Source of the DNA: Prosapia bicincta
Lineage: Eukaryota > Arthropoda > Insecta > Hemiptera > Cercopidae
Length of the DNA: 64,000 nucleotides
Assembly: GCA_036971475.1 (NCBI GenBank)
Contig: JBAIZL010000002.1
Coordinates: forward strand, 46,248,729-46,312,728
Reading direction: 5' to 3'
Shown: positions 12,615-25,550 of the stretch, in pieces
Layout: every line of letters begins with the position of its first letter
How positions within the stretch are numbered: the stretch's first letter is position 1
Position numbers and translations under genes: made by a program
The notes under the pieces: generated by a model
Databases searched by the model: none
What the model was told of the DNA's origin: nothing
The model's input: only the letters and a program-made list of their open reading frames with translations

Positions 12615-15215
12615 AATGTCTTCATCATAAACACTTCACAATTAGCGAATAATTTAAGTCACATTAATATTTTTTGCCGTTAAAAAACGAATAACATCAC
12701 GAACTTTCCAAATCAGGGGCCAAAACAAGCGTATCCTCCATAATAGCTGGAGCCTGATCATCCGCTCGGTCGATGCATGCGCATTGGAATTTTAGAGTGC
12801 TGCCATCACACACAGACGAAAATTCCCTACGACCCCCAAACGTATCCCGCCTCCACACTAATTAAAAATAAAAACAAACTTACTTATGATACGTCCGTAC
12901 TATATATAAATTTAAAATGGTATTCATATTCCGCAATTGAATTTAAAAGTTTTAGCTAAATTTTTAACAAAACGTATATCTAAATAGTGTCATTTAAAAA
13001 TGTCATTAACTTTACTATTTAAAATTATATTTCCTCTATTATTTAAAACGTGATTTACTCAAATATTTCAGAGTTCTTTCATAATGTAATTTACAAGTCA
13101 TTAAGTAAAATAAGTAAAACGGTATTCACTCTATTTAGAATAATTAATTTACTCTGTTATCTTTAAGACAATTCAAATGTTATTTTACTTTATTGTTTAG
13201 GTCGTTTAGTTACTTTATAATGTAAAAGGCTTTTCATTATATTATTCATAACTCTAAATAGAATATTATAGCAAATTTAAATAATTTTTTAATTAAATAT
13301 AGCTGTTAAACTATTATTTGACAGAGTTCTGCAGAAATTATTTTTTTACGCGTAAAATTACATTTAGTTATCCAAGCTATCATGCGAAGCTGTAGATTTC
13401 AGTGAATATTCGATGATTTATCATAGTTAGTTAGTTTTGAAACCTATTATTTTTCAACTTTAGAAAATGTAAGAGTTTTGCGATGTCTAGAAATGTTTAT
13501 CTCCACCGTATATTTGACACCCATTTGGGAGCTGGAACAGCTATAGAAAATATATTTATTTATCTAAGCTTCAATGATTGTCAAAGGACGTAAAATATAT
13601 TAGAATTGTGGAATTTTGTCACCGATTAAAAACTTTCACTGTTTGTAATCATTTGTATACTCCAATATTTGTAATTTTGAATTACATAGTTTAAGTGAGT
13701 CCCAAAGTAGGCAACAGTATTATTCCATGTTATATTTTCTAAATAAAACAAAAAAAAGGAATTTATTAATTTTCTTTCTCTAAACGTCAGGTGGTTTGAT
13801 GAGATAAAATTGTTAAATTGTAACCATTCTACTTTTTTTGTACTTATTCAATGAACGAAAATGTTGAAAACAATTCTTCAGCATTTGAAGTGAGTAAAGA
13901 TTCTTATTTACTTAAAGCAATAACAAAAATCAATTCTTTTAGTTTTTCATGAACAAACTTATAAAATTCAACAACGTCTTAAGAAAATAAAAATTATAAT
14001 ACCACTTTTCTTTTAATTAGTAATAATAAAGTGTATCCCTATAAAACCCTAGATCTTATGAACACTAAAATACACTTTTGGAAAGTTGAAAACAAAACTT
14101 TTATAACGACAACTAGGGACGTTTGGTTCTAGTGGCTTTACTTGAAGATAATTTGTAGTGCTGTAATTTACGTAGCTTTTTATAAACATTTGTTAGCATA
14201 CTTTCTATTTTAAATTACCAAAATATATTGTTTACAAAATAAATAAATAGGTATTATTTGCAATAATTTGAATATTTTGGAATCTTTTGCAACATGGTCC
14301 CTCAAGAATGAATAAAGAATTATTTTACTTTAATGAAAAAAGAATTTATTTAGGCCTACCAAATAAAAAAAATTAATTCAATTCAAATAAATTGTCAACC
14401 AAAATAAAAATTCATTTCAAAATTACGAAATGAACGTTTCGAAAGTTTGAACTTAGGAAACGACACCAATTAATTAAAGTTTAATATTATATGTTTTCCA
14501 ATTAAACGCGATATAACCAGTTGTATATAATTACCTTTGCTGCCGAAATCAAAACACTGGCCTATTTCAGAATGATAGGAACGCATAATATTTGATTGGA
14601 AATACGTTCATTATTTGGTTGGTTACATTACGCGGGGCTGTAGACTATCTCTGTAATTAGAACGGCGCTTACGTTCCAGGTAGATTACTACAACTACAGT
14701 TTTTTACATAACAAACTAAAACCATGCATGCATTATCAGTAACTCAAAAAGTTCAGTTTAATTAATTTTACCAACTCATTATTTAGAAGTTAATTTCAAA
14801 CCATATATTAGAAGGATTCAAAAAGTGATGTGAAATAATTGTTATAGCTTCAAATAATTATTAATGTTTTAATTTTAGAATTAAAGGAAATCAATGTAGA
14901 CAGGTAATATTAAAATAATTGACCACAACCTAAAATAAATATGAAGTTAGTACAAAGCAGATATCTAAAGTTGAAGCAAAAAAAAATACTAAATTTTTTA
15001 AATAAGAATATCCGTCAAGAATAAATTTGTTTTAGTAGTGTTATTTACACTACTAGGATATAATTTACACATTTTCTGTAGCATAAAAAAGACAAATATA
15101 ATTGTGAACATATATAACAATAGTTTTTCATAGAAATTCAACTATAGTTTAAACATCTGAATTACAATTTAAATGCTTTTACTAAATGAAAAGAAAACGT
15201 AAAACTCAAATAGGT
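12615..15215. other. AT-rich non-coding stretch
   Basis: About 2.6 kb of very AT-rich DNA with no gene or clear repeat. Confidence 0.5.
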
Positions 15216-15224
15216 CATTTTGTC

Positions 15225-15390
15225 CTTTTGATCGGACAGTCTAATTTGAATTCCTGGATAAGTCCTTTAGAGGAATATTTTCCCCAACAGGTGAGCCACT
15301 CTGTAAGTCGGCACTTATCCTATTGCATGGCGTTCTGTTTTAATTTCCCTAGAGTAATTTTACACTGTCCCGACTTTATTAGAGACGTTT
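15225..15390 (+). repeat. Dispersed repeat, copy 1 (partner at 17.1 kb)
   Basis: Shares with 17080-17225 a run including a CTCTGTAA-TCGGCA phrase and the nearly identical block TTCTGTTTTAATTTCCCT, AGAGTAATTTTA, ACTGTCCCGA. The copies are about 1.85 kb apart in the same orientation, roughly 75-80% alike by eye. A 68-codon frame covers copy 1 but is not kept in copy 2, so coding is unlikely. Confidence 0.7.
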
Positions 15391-17079
15391 AAGCTCGCTT
15401 CAGTTTATAGACGATAGTAATTAACGTAATATCAAGTATTTTAAATAATACAGTGAATATATTTAGAAGCGTTCAATGAGTAGCAATTTAAATAGTGTGT
15501 TAGTTAGAAATGGTTTAAACATGACGTTTTCAAATAAAGGTCTTTTTAATGACACGATCTTTTTAAAATATAAAATAGTCGAAATATATTCACAAATATA
15601 CATAGTGAAATATATAATTTTGCATTACAAGCCTTATATATTTATATTCAGAGGGAAACAGTCTTTAGTACTGGACGAACTGTCAATCAGTTGTTTGTTT
15701 ACTAAGTAATATATTGTAAGCATTACTGTAAGTTTATTGTAAGCATTACCATTTACTATATATCCTACTTACTTTTTCTTACCGGCGTTTATTTATTGTT
15801 ATAACTCTATTATGTTATTTGCTAACTTTGTATCATTTGACTGATTTCTTTGTATTGTGTTGTGTTGATTATTTCGAGGTTATTATTTTCTAGCTGTTTT
15901 CAACGCTATTATGAATATCTGTTAAAATTAGAATTGATATTTATTATGTACTTCATGTTAAATACAGAACTGTTTTTAGTTTATCTGTCTCAGTTGTAGC
16001 TTCTTGGGAAAATAGCTCCTAGATCCCAGTTGCTTAAGGGCTATTTAAATCTTCATTCCCTTTTGATGTCTTCTTTTTCCAGGATACTGGAATAAACAAT
16101 TTAGTGATGTTACTGTCTTTTAAAAATACCATTTACTTAATATATAGCTGTAGTTCAAAACCCAGGTCGCTTCTCAGCTTCGATCCTGGCAACGCTAATA
16201 TAAATATGATGTCCTGCTATGGTCTTCTGAAGCATATTGACCGTGATGGTTGACTGGATAGTGCGAAAATAGTTCTAATATGCCATAGTAATTGTTTTTA
16301 TATTTTTTAGGCGTGGGACATCACCATATTAGGAAGTATTCAGGAAAAAGAATAATTTTTGGAATATTTTGTCGGTCATCGAATAGTCCTTATGCTTTTG
16401 TACTAAGATTAAACGTCTTCTAAGTTTATAGTTCTCAATGTCTGTTTTAATTCAGGTCTTACATTTAAATTTAAATTACATTTCGGTTTATATATTTGCA
16501 ATTTACAATTTAATTTTCAAAAAAACTGTGTTCTTATAACAAATGTGTTTTTGCATAAAGTCGGTTAATTGACTGTTGTTTCCTAATATCTTGTATGTTT
16601 AATGAAGTATGAAAAAACATGTATCAATATGTATGTAATTAAACATATATTTATCCTGCCCTAAATCTTATTTCAATATCTTAGACGTACTGTAACTAAA
16701 CGCTAAGTCACACATCAAAACATTCATTTCGTGTTAGTAAGTTAAGCTTAGTTCTACTTGAATTTACATAAATTTAATAAAATTTAAATACTAGTTTTAA
16801 ATTTTTCTATTTAAACTTTCCAATTTCAATGTGTAGTTAATTTTATAGAGTTTTATACATTTTAAAGTTAATTTTTAACAATGTTTTTTTCTTTAAATAA
16901 ACAAGAAATACGAAATCATGAACCCACACTCTAGTAGCTTCTCAATCCATTTAAAAAATTATTTCATTATTTACATTTTCATTTAAATAATTCAAAATTT
17001 ACAGTCTGCAATTTAACTGTTTGATAGTAATACATATAAAAATCTTAAATTATCAAAATAGCTAAAGTTGTCGATTTAT
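15391..17079. other. AT-rich non-coding stretch
   Basis: No gene recognised. A phrase near 16180-16195 resembles a pol III B box but has no matching A box, so it is not called. Confidence 0.45.
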
Positions 17080-17225
17080 TTGGTCAGTATGTTTAGACCC
17101 CTTGGGCAACGGCATTAGAGAAATATTTGTATTAACAGCTGAACCCTCTCTGTAATTCGGCAATCAGCCTATAGGTGTTTTGTTTTAATTTCCCTGGAGT
17201 AATTTTATACTGTCCCGAATATATC
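17080..17225 (+). repeat. Dispersed repeat, copy 2 (partner at 15.2 kb)
   Basis: Same orientation as copy 1. The best-kept part is at about 17140-17220 (TTGTTTTAATTTCCCTGGAG and following). Confidence 0.7.
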
Positions 17226-18660
17226 CAAGAAAGTTAACCTGGCGTATAGAGCATTGGTATTCCCGAAATATTGGTATTTTGAAGTGTTTAACAATAATAT
17301 GTAAATGAAGTAAACATCAATTAACAAAGTTTAGTATTTTCGGAATTGCAAATTATACTAGTGTAAAATATTAAAATTTGTAAATGGTATTTAAAATTTA
17401 AAAAATAGATATTTATTATAAAAGTTGAAACAAATCGTCTATGATAAATCAAATAAACGCGCGCGCACGCACTCGTACCAGCAAAAGGTAAGGCTATTTA
17501 TAAAAATGTAAATTGATGACATGAAAAATATATAAATGATGTATTTGTAAATGTACAATTTTTCTTTCTAAGCATAAATTATTTAAAAAGAAAGCAGACA
17601 ACAGGATTCATAGAACAAAAGAACACGTCTTTAAATAAATTATTATTATTTAAAATGTATAAAATCCCAATGTACTAGTAATATATATAAAAAATAATTT
17701 TCAGTTATGAAAAGTGTAAACATCTGATCAACGGACATAGACCTAATATCGGAAAATCTACTAATATAAGAAGTTTTGTGTTTAAGGGAAAAGAAATGTT
17801 AAATAACTTAAAACCTATTAGGTAGAGAGAAGTCAAAGAACCAGGGTATCCTTTGTTTAGGCTACTCCACACAGTAGCTAGTGGAACCAATACCGATGCT
17901 ATTAAATAGTGGCTAATAATATTTCACAAATTGCATATTGTTTATAAAATCGTTTTAGTAATATTTTTAAATTACAAAGGACCAAAGTTCACATCTATAC
18001 TCCACACTCTTACAGAATGCATTATGAAGTAGTCGGTTTCGCCCATTAGTAATTCCTTTTGAGTTGAATATACTCTATCAGTTTTATTAAGTTGGAGGAT
18101 TTATAAGTAACAACTAAATTAATCACAATAGCATTAGAAAGAGATACATTTAAAAAATTTCAACTGACTAGAAACAGAAAAAAAAGAAAACAATACCGAG
18201 GTAGAAATAAAAATGATTTAAGAAGATATTTAAACGTGACAAGGTAAAGATGCAGTAATATCTTTGAAAAATGTAAAAGCATGCAAGACAGTATGTGTAT
18301 GTATTCATCGTAAAAGGATGTAACCTGAATCTTTATATTGTGTAAAGCATGTATTAAAGCTCTAAATCCACACATCACTTTACTACAGAATATGTTATCA
18401 AGTAGCTTGATTACAAGTCGTAAGATTTTCCTTTTGAGGCATAATACATTGTAATACCGATGTTAGTATAAAGTCACGTGAAATTTGGTTCAGACTAGTG
18501 GAAAAACGTCTGGAAAAAAACGTACGTCAATTGAAATTTATTTTTCATATATTTTGAAAATTGATTCATAGAACATCATTGAATCATTGTTTTTACATCA
18601 TTGAATCAATTTTAAACATTGACTAAGACAACAACTTAAAGCAACTGTGGCGTAAATGTT
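17226..18660. other. AT-rich non-coding stretch
   Basis: Nothing recognised beyond a short alternating GC run (CGCGCGCACGCAC) near 17458. Confidence 0.45.
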
Positions 18661-18871
18661 TATATTAATTAAAACAACCTCTCACCACAAATTCAACAAA
18701 TTTTATTTTAAACTTATGCACATTTCGACTATAAAGTAATCATCTTCAGAAGTATTTTTACAAATCCATTTGTAAAAATACCTCTGAAGATGATTACTTT
18801 GTAGTCGAAATGTACATAAGGTTAAAATAAAATTTGTTGAATTTGTGGTGAGAGGTTGTTTTAATTAATAT
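18661..18871. mobile_element. Fold-back element 1: head-to-head hammerhead-like tail pair
   Basis: A near-perfect inverted repeat centred at about 18766 with arms of about 100 bases. Each arm, read outward, contains CTGAAGA, one T, a stem-loop (GATTAC-TTT-GTAGTC), GAAA, and the self-complementary ATGTACAT (right arm core 18784-18818). The left arm has the same core on the minus strand with a G in the palindrome. The sequence ACCT before CTGAAGA pairs with AGGT after the palindrome. This is the plan of a type I hammerhead with a minimal stem III, as in Penelope-like element tails. There is no coding content. Probably a very short non-autonomous or truncated PLE insertion. Confidence 0.7.
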
Positions 18872-19709
18872 TGACTAATAGCTAATCAAGACAGATGTGT
18901 ACAATATCAGCTAATCAAGACACATAAATAAAATGCATCAGTGAACAGATTGAAAATACAGAAAAGCAATACAAAATAATCACCAAACTGTTATTGAAGT
19001 GCAGGGAGAGGCGATTGTATTATATAGTAGATATGGGTATGTTTATAAAAAGTGAAGAGGCACGTGGGCCAGACAACATGACTGTAGAAGAGTTTCTACA
19101 AATAAGAAATAAACTGATTATATGACCAAATTGTAAGACAAGAATATAGAAAAGCTCTGTGAACATGCAGAGGTAGAATATAGTTATATTAGACGAGAAA
19201 ATTGTTTTTAAGGAAATATTTTCTGCTGAAAGTACATAACAGCCACCTAACAAAGAAAATAAACTTAGAATAATCCTTAGGAATCGTCGATTTACAGCAC
19301 CATATATATGATTTAGTAATTATTGGTTATCTCCTAGATCGATTTAAAATAGTTTTTACAATAACAAATCTCAACAAACGAATCTCCACGATAAATCCTA
19401 ATAAAAAGGGCTCTGCCTTTAGAATTAAAGTGAAGATAATATTAGGTCAAGGATGTTGTACATTTCCAGATCGGTTTAAAATATTTAAATCAGTATAAAT
19501 ATTTACAGGAGTTTTCAATGAGACGATAATTGCAGTTACATGGAATATGAAGTGATAATATTAAATGATGAAGATGACAACCATCTTATTTGTCTTAGTA
19601 GGAAAATAACTGTAAAGTAGGCCTACTATAATAGATGGGGGACTAAGGTAATTACGAGTAATTACGTGAAGAAATTGAAGATGTAATTTTTGTAAACACT
19701 AATAAATTA

Positions 19710-19757
<48 letters not shown>

Positions 19758-22700
19758 GCAAAAACAATTACCAGCTGCCTAAATGATAATCGATGGTAAG
19801 AAACGAAAATTAGGTATCTATGAAACAGGAATCATATTGTATGGATCATCATTTTTCTGTATGAATATGAGTCATAGATCGTGACAAAAATAAAAAAAAA
19901 GAAATACAGAAGATATTGAAATGGTTGAAATTAAAAAATCATCCTTGATTTAAAATTCAAATGGAAAACGATGAATGCCAACGTTAATGAAAGAAAAAAA
20001 ATGTACCTGTGTGAGAAGAGATATCGCAGAGAGGAGCTCTACCGGACATTTATAGAGAAAAGATACCGGAAAATATCGCATGACATCATTACTTGATTGC
20101 TTGAGGATAAATAAGTTCTAAAAAACAATTTCCGAAATAAGGAGTTTAGTTCGTAAACATAAAACTACTAAATCGTAAACTGTAAACAATTTAAGTGTAG
20201 TAATTTTGTTTAAAATGTATGTATTTATATTATTTATTGTGTGCTATTTAGTTATTAAATAATATAATGAAATTTTTATTTCGAGGTTGCTTTCTAACAA
20301 TCATTTAGTAAAAAAGTTGTTCAAACTTATGTTTATTTGTTAGTATAAAATGTCTTTACAAACATTGCCTCGAAACAGTTATAAAAGGTAAGGTTTTAGG
20401 TATTACTTAGAATAAAATATGTATTAGGTAATCAAATCTTACCGTTATTTCTGATAAACTATCTACGGTAACGGTAATGGCAATTGATAACTCTGTGATA
20501 AATTATTTCACAAAATAACACTATCTACTGTTGTGTGCTGTTAAATCGCATTTCATGCAGAATATTCACATCCGTCAGCGCTGAACTATTGGAAACATTT
20601 AAATGCCAAAGCAAATGAGTTAAAATATGAAATTTATTTGACATTTGAGTTACGCGATAGCAGATCAATTCCCTGTAGAACAATTTAGTGTGTGTAGGAA
20701 GAAAATATCACGACAGTAAAATGATGGAGTCTACTTAATATAGGTTATACTGGAGTTACATTCAACACAACAAACAAGAAGATACAGGTTCTGCAATGCT
20801 CGTGGCTTCATTCCTAAATACATTCTTGTACATTTTTATTCACTACTTTGACCTTGACATTTTGGACTATAGGAGTATTCGATGAATATAAATAAGTGCG
20901 GAGCAAAGTTACTGGGAAAATGTGAATTTAGTATCTTACATGTAAAGTAATATGTAATGAAATGAATTGATATTTATATTAATTAAATATAATTAATTAA
21001 ATTTAAATTATTATATCCTGAAATGAAATAAAATGCTATATAAATGTATAAAAATCATCTTTAATTAACCGGATTAACCTGAGATCTCTCAGTATAAGCT
21101 GGGGAACAGTAGTAGAACTGAAACAAAATGTATAATAAAAAGGTTAATAGTGGGACATTACGGTAAATCTAATTCCATACGATGTTTCGAAATCAGCACT
21201 AGTGGCTGGAATAGTATTATCCAAAATATATTTAAACGCATGGAAATCATAAAATACTAACATGTGCGGTATCAGTGTATAATATGGGCAACCTACTACT
21301 TTGGGTTGCAAAACATGAACCCGAATATTCATTTGTTAAATGTTTCAGATTTTATGTATTTTTATAAAAGAATCTTTAGTAATAATTTAGTAAAGTGTAG
21401 TTCAGATAAACAACACTTGCACAATGCCACATTTCTACCTACTTCTCTTTCTAGAGTATATGTAGATTCTTACCTTAAGGCTATATAATTCTTGATTTTC
21501 TTTAGCTGTAACAGTTAGACACCCGAAAGTGTAGGCCTACGTCAGGTGCCTTAGACCTGTGCACACGTCATATATTTCCCTTCCTACCTCTTTTCTTTCG
21601 TAGGTGACATTAGGTGAATGACCTTCGAATCAAACGTGCACTCATCTTGTATACGTCCATGTAATTTACAGAATAAATTGATGACAATTATTTTCACAAT
21701 ACGTGCGCTGTAGTTTGGGTAAAATTAACATTTTTTTAATGGAATTTATGAAAATACATTTTATATTATTTTCTTACATTACATTACATTTTTCGAACTA
21801 CATAAATAATTTGTAAAATAGGTTCACTTTAAAACATTGTTCTTATTATTAAAAAAAAACATTAAATGATAAATAGGCAAGTCATTCTTGATAGGATTCA
21901 AATTTTCATTACTTTTTCAAAATAAATTTCATTTTCGATTAAAATTCGAACACCTAGTAGTATAGCTATAATATTATGTAAAATCCACTGTGAAATTGAT
22001 AGTGGTAAAGTTCAATTTTCCAGTAATTTATGTTTATATTTTTGTTAAAAGTACCAACAAAACATTTCAAACACACTGAAAGAGAAATGTTCCACTTGTT
22101 GAAACTTTGAACGTTATGCCTACAGTTTCATTCATTCATTATCTGAAGTTTATAATGTTTAATGCTTGAGAGACGCGATGAAGCGTGTTGGATAAATATT
22201 TGATCGCTTCAGTCCCGGTGAAAGGCCGAAGCTGTAGTTGCCAGCTTTCAGAAATTGAAAGCTTTTAATCAACTAAAATGTCTGTCACCGGCCTTTATAG
22301 GTTTTCCGCTTATTTAATTTGGATCTAGATTAAAATATATACAACAACCGAAACGCACCTGATAAAGTCTTGTAAAGAATAAGATGTGCCTTACAAAGTT
22401 AGAAACGTTAGTGTGTTCACAATTCCATGTCTAAAATAAATATTATGATGGAAAGAATCTGACGCCTTGAATATACGAGTATTATAAGTTAAGGACGCGA
22501 ATGAGTAGCACAAGACTATAATAATTAGTAATTATTTAATTATTGTTATACGATATTCCACAACGAATTGAACGAAAACTATTGTTATGAAGTATTTTGT
22601 TTTAGTTTCAGGATGAATAAGAAAATAAACTGAAACTTAGTTATTTATCTCTATATATTTTTATAGTATTTAAATGGGCTCATATGTTGTATAATATTTA

Positions 22701-23505
22701 AATATAATGCAATATATTTATATTATTATTATGATATATTGTTATTCATACTCGTATAATACCAATTGGCAAGAACTTTAATTAATACATTTGTTTATTG
22801 CTTTAAAATATTGAAGAATTGTAATTAGGACAACTATATAGTTACTTTATTATATAGCCTATATACTCGTATATATGTAATACGTGTGTAGAGGGTAGTA
22901 TGTGTGAATAAGAGGGGCATGCTCAATTACTAAAATTTGTATAAAAATTTTAAATAACTATTGCATATTATACTTAATTTATAACTTTAATAACTTAGGT
23001 AATATTAAGTTATGTTTTTACCAATAATATTTACCTTACAATTTAAACGTAAATGATTATTCATTTTTCTTTATGTTTGAAGAGACGTAGCGAAATGCTC
23101 AATTCTTCAAATCGCTTTTCCGTACTCTACAACCTTAAATCGATTTCAAAATTGGCTTTGGTTTCAATTTCCCAAGTGAAGAATAAGTAGTCTCCTAACC
23201 ATGTTGTCTTCTAAATTTTGGGTAATTAAATGCTGAAAGATACATCTCTCTAAATTAAAACTAATGTTTCTAAGACATTCTTAAGAAAATCATAAATGAA
23301 ATATTTATGAGTCCACGTTTAGAAAAAGACACTGACAGTCTTTAAAAATATTTCTAAAAAATACAATAAAATAATGTTTAAAGTATTGTCCGGAAAATAG
23401 AGATAAATTTTGAAAGATTATTATTTACTATTGACAATGCTGAAAAACTTTTAAAAAAAATGTTAAAATCCCTAATGCCTTTAGCTAAAATGTAACCATA
23501 AAAGA
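18872..23505. other. AT-rich non-coding stretch with one (TA)n tract
   Basis: About 4.6 kb with no supportable gene. It includes a (TA)n microsatellite at 19714-19754. Frames of 60-77 codons near 19.1 and 21.3 kb show no family resemblance that I trust. Confidence 0.5.
19714..19754. repeat. (TA)n microsatellite
   Basis: About 20 TA units. Confidence 0.97.
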
Positions 23506-24045
23506 TGTGCAGTTTACAATGTATCTGAAATGTACAGACCAAAATGTTGTTAAAATTGACAGGTTACAATATGTTACAATGTAGCTAAAATGTTCAGGTT
23601 TCATTGTAGTTAAACTATACATGTTACAATGTATGTAAAATGTACAGGTTACATTTTAGTTAAACTATACATGTTACAAAGTAGATAATATGTAGAGGTT
23701 ACAATGTTCTACAGGTGACAATGTAGTTAAAATTTACAACTTGCATTGTATTTGAAATTTAATTTTAAAATGTAGCTCAAATGTAGTTCATATTAGAACG
23801 TACCTAAAATGTGCAGATTACAAGGAGCTAAAATGTACAGGTTACAATGCATCTACCTATTGTACCTATTGTACAGGTTACAGAGAGATAAAATGTACTG
23901 CTTACAATGTAGCAATATAAACAGGTACCAATCTACTTAATATATACAGTTTATAACTTAGCGAAAATGTACAAATTACAATTTAGCTAAAATGTACAAC
24001 TATAATATATCTAAAATGGGCAGGTTAAAATGTAGTTAATACACA
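23506..24045. repeat. Degenerate ~24-bp minisatellite
   Basis: Repeated variants of AAAATGTACAGGTTACAATGTAGCT run through the whole block, with substitutions and small indels. About 20 units are recognisable. Confidence 0.85.
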
Positions 24046-24979
24046 TTTTTACATTACAGGTAAAAAGTCAGAAATATGATACTTTTAATTGTACTAAAGT
24101 TTAAAACCTTTGAAATAAGCGGCGTCATTCCTTAAATAACTATTCCGTGATGTTATTCCACCAAAAACATAAGACGTCCTTTATGACCCTTAACTATGTA
24201 ACCAAATGATGTTATTCTTAGGTATAATTTACTCCAAGTAGAACTTCTGTTAAAGCTGTTGCATTCCGTTTTTCTAGTTATGACCCTTTCTTAACCTCGA
24301 TTTAATTCCACTTTACACTTCCTGATCCTTCTTTGTTTAATTTGATGTAAGCTTTTATGGTTTATTATAAAATTAATTAAAAGTAGAATATTTTCAAACT
24401 TTCATAAGGCAAAGCTTGTCAAGCTTGTGTGTAATCTTAAAACCATACAAAATTAACCTATCATATTAAAAGTACCTACACGCTTCTTCGATTATTTTGG
24501 AAATTTTACCTACCTCTTTTTTCGAGTAGACAAATGCTTCCAAATAGATTTTGATACGGAGATGTAATTATAAATCATGAATGTATAACCGAATAACTTT
24601 TACTAGATATGAATTTTCTGTACTTCTAAAATGTTTGCTGTTCTGGAATGGGGATACACTAGTGTTTATGAAATTGTAGAAATACAAATTGTATAAATAA
24701 ATAAATAAATAAATAAATAAATATATATATAATTAGGTTCATTGTAAAACGTAAAGAACATATAACAATTTAATCGTTTGAAGGTTTTGATTGAAAAATT
24801 CGCTATAGCGTTTAATGAGATAGACTCTCCCATAAGTACAGTTACTGTTGTACAACGAAAATGTCTAACCCAGAAACCTCCTAATGTAACATTTACGGAT
24901 AAAATGCAATTTTGAATTTCCAAAGCTAAAATTATTTGTTAAAATAAAAGCAATTTTACAATTTATTAGGAATATACTG
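24046..24979. other. Non-coding stretch with an (AAAT)n tract
   Basis: No gene. An (AAAT)n followed by (AT)n tract lies at about 24692-24733. Confidence 0.5.
24692..24733. repeat. (AAAT)n(AT)n microsatellite
   Basis: Seven or eight AAAT units followed by a short AT run. Confidence 0.9.
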
Positions 24980-24985
24980 TGGTTG

Positions 24986-25246
24986 AATTTAATAATAAAT
25001 ACACAAAAACCTCTTAACCACAAACTTTCTTTATTTTACCCCTATGTACATTTCAGTTACAAAGTAACCATCCTCAGAGGGATAACATACAAATACTTGT
25101 ATGTTATCTAGTCTTTGCATACTAGTCTTGCATACTAGTCTGTATGTTATCCCTCTGAGGATGGTTACTTGGTAACTGAAATGTACATAAGGGTAAAATA
25201 AAGAAAGTTTGTGGTTAAGAGGTTTTTGTGTATTTATTATTAAAAG
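24986..25246. mobile_element. Fold-back element 2: head-to-head hammerhead-like tail pair
   Basis: Inverted repeat with arms of about 110 bases joined by a short spacer that itself contains repeated CATACTAGTC. Read outward, each arm has CTGAGGA, one T, a stem-loop (GGTTAC-TTG-GTAACT), GAAA, then ATGTACAT (right core 25155-25189, left core on the minus strand 25043-25077). CCCT before the core pairs with AGGG after it. This is the same architecture as element 1 but a different sequence family. A deleted relative is at 37.3 kb. Confidence 0.7.
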
Positions 25247-25352
25247 TAATTTTACAATATTGTGTTATACTACTCATTCTACCGCCGTGTTACCATTACA
25301 GTGTAATACGGAAACTCTTTAAAATAAATTAGAAACTATCTAATCTGTAAAC

Positions 25353-25550
25353 TACTCGCTACCTGTAGACACCTGTACCCAACCTGCAACCTACCTGTAG
25401 CCCACCTATAGCCTACCTGTACCCAACCTGCAGCCCACCTGTAGCCAACCTGTAGTCAACCTATAGTCTACCTGTAGCATACCTTTAGCCTACTTGAGTC
25501 TTACCTGCATCCTACCTGTAGCCAACCTATAGCCTACCTGTAGCCAATAT
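25353..25550. repeat. ~10-bp minisatellite, ACCTGTAGCC-like
   Basis: Tandem variants of ACCTGTAGCC / ACCTATAGCC / ACCTGCAGCC, about 20 units. The block is notably GC-richer than its flanks. Confidence 0.9.

Noticed and set aside
18990..19110. Possible LINE reverse transcriptase fragment (GPDNMTVEE in a plus-strand frame)
   Set aside because: Only about ten residues resemble the usual motif and nothing around them fits, so chance is likely.
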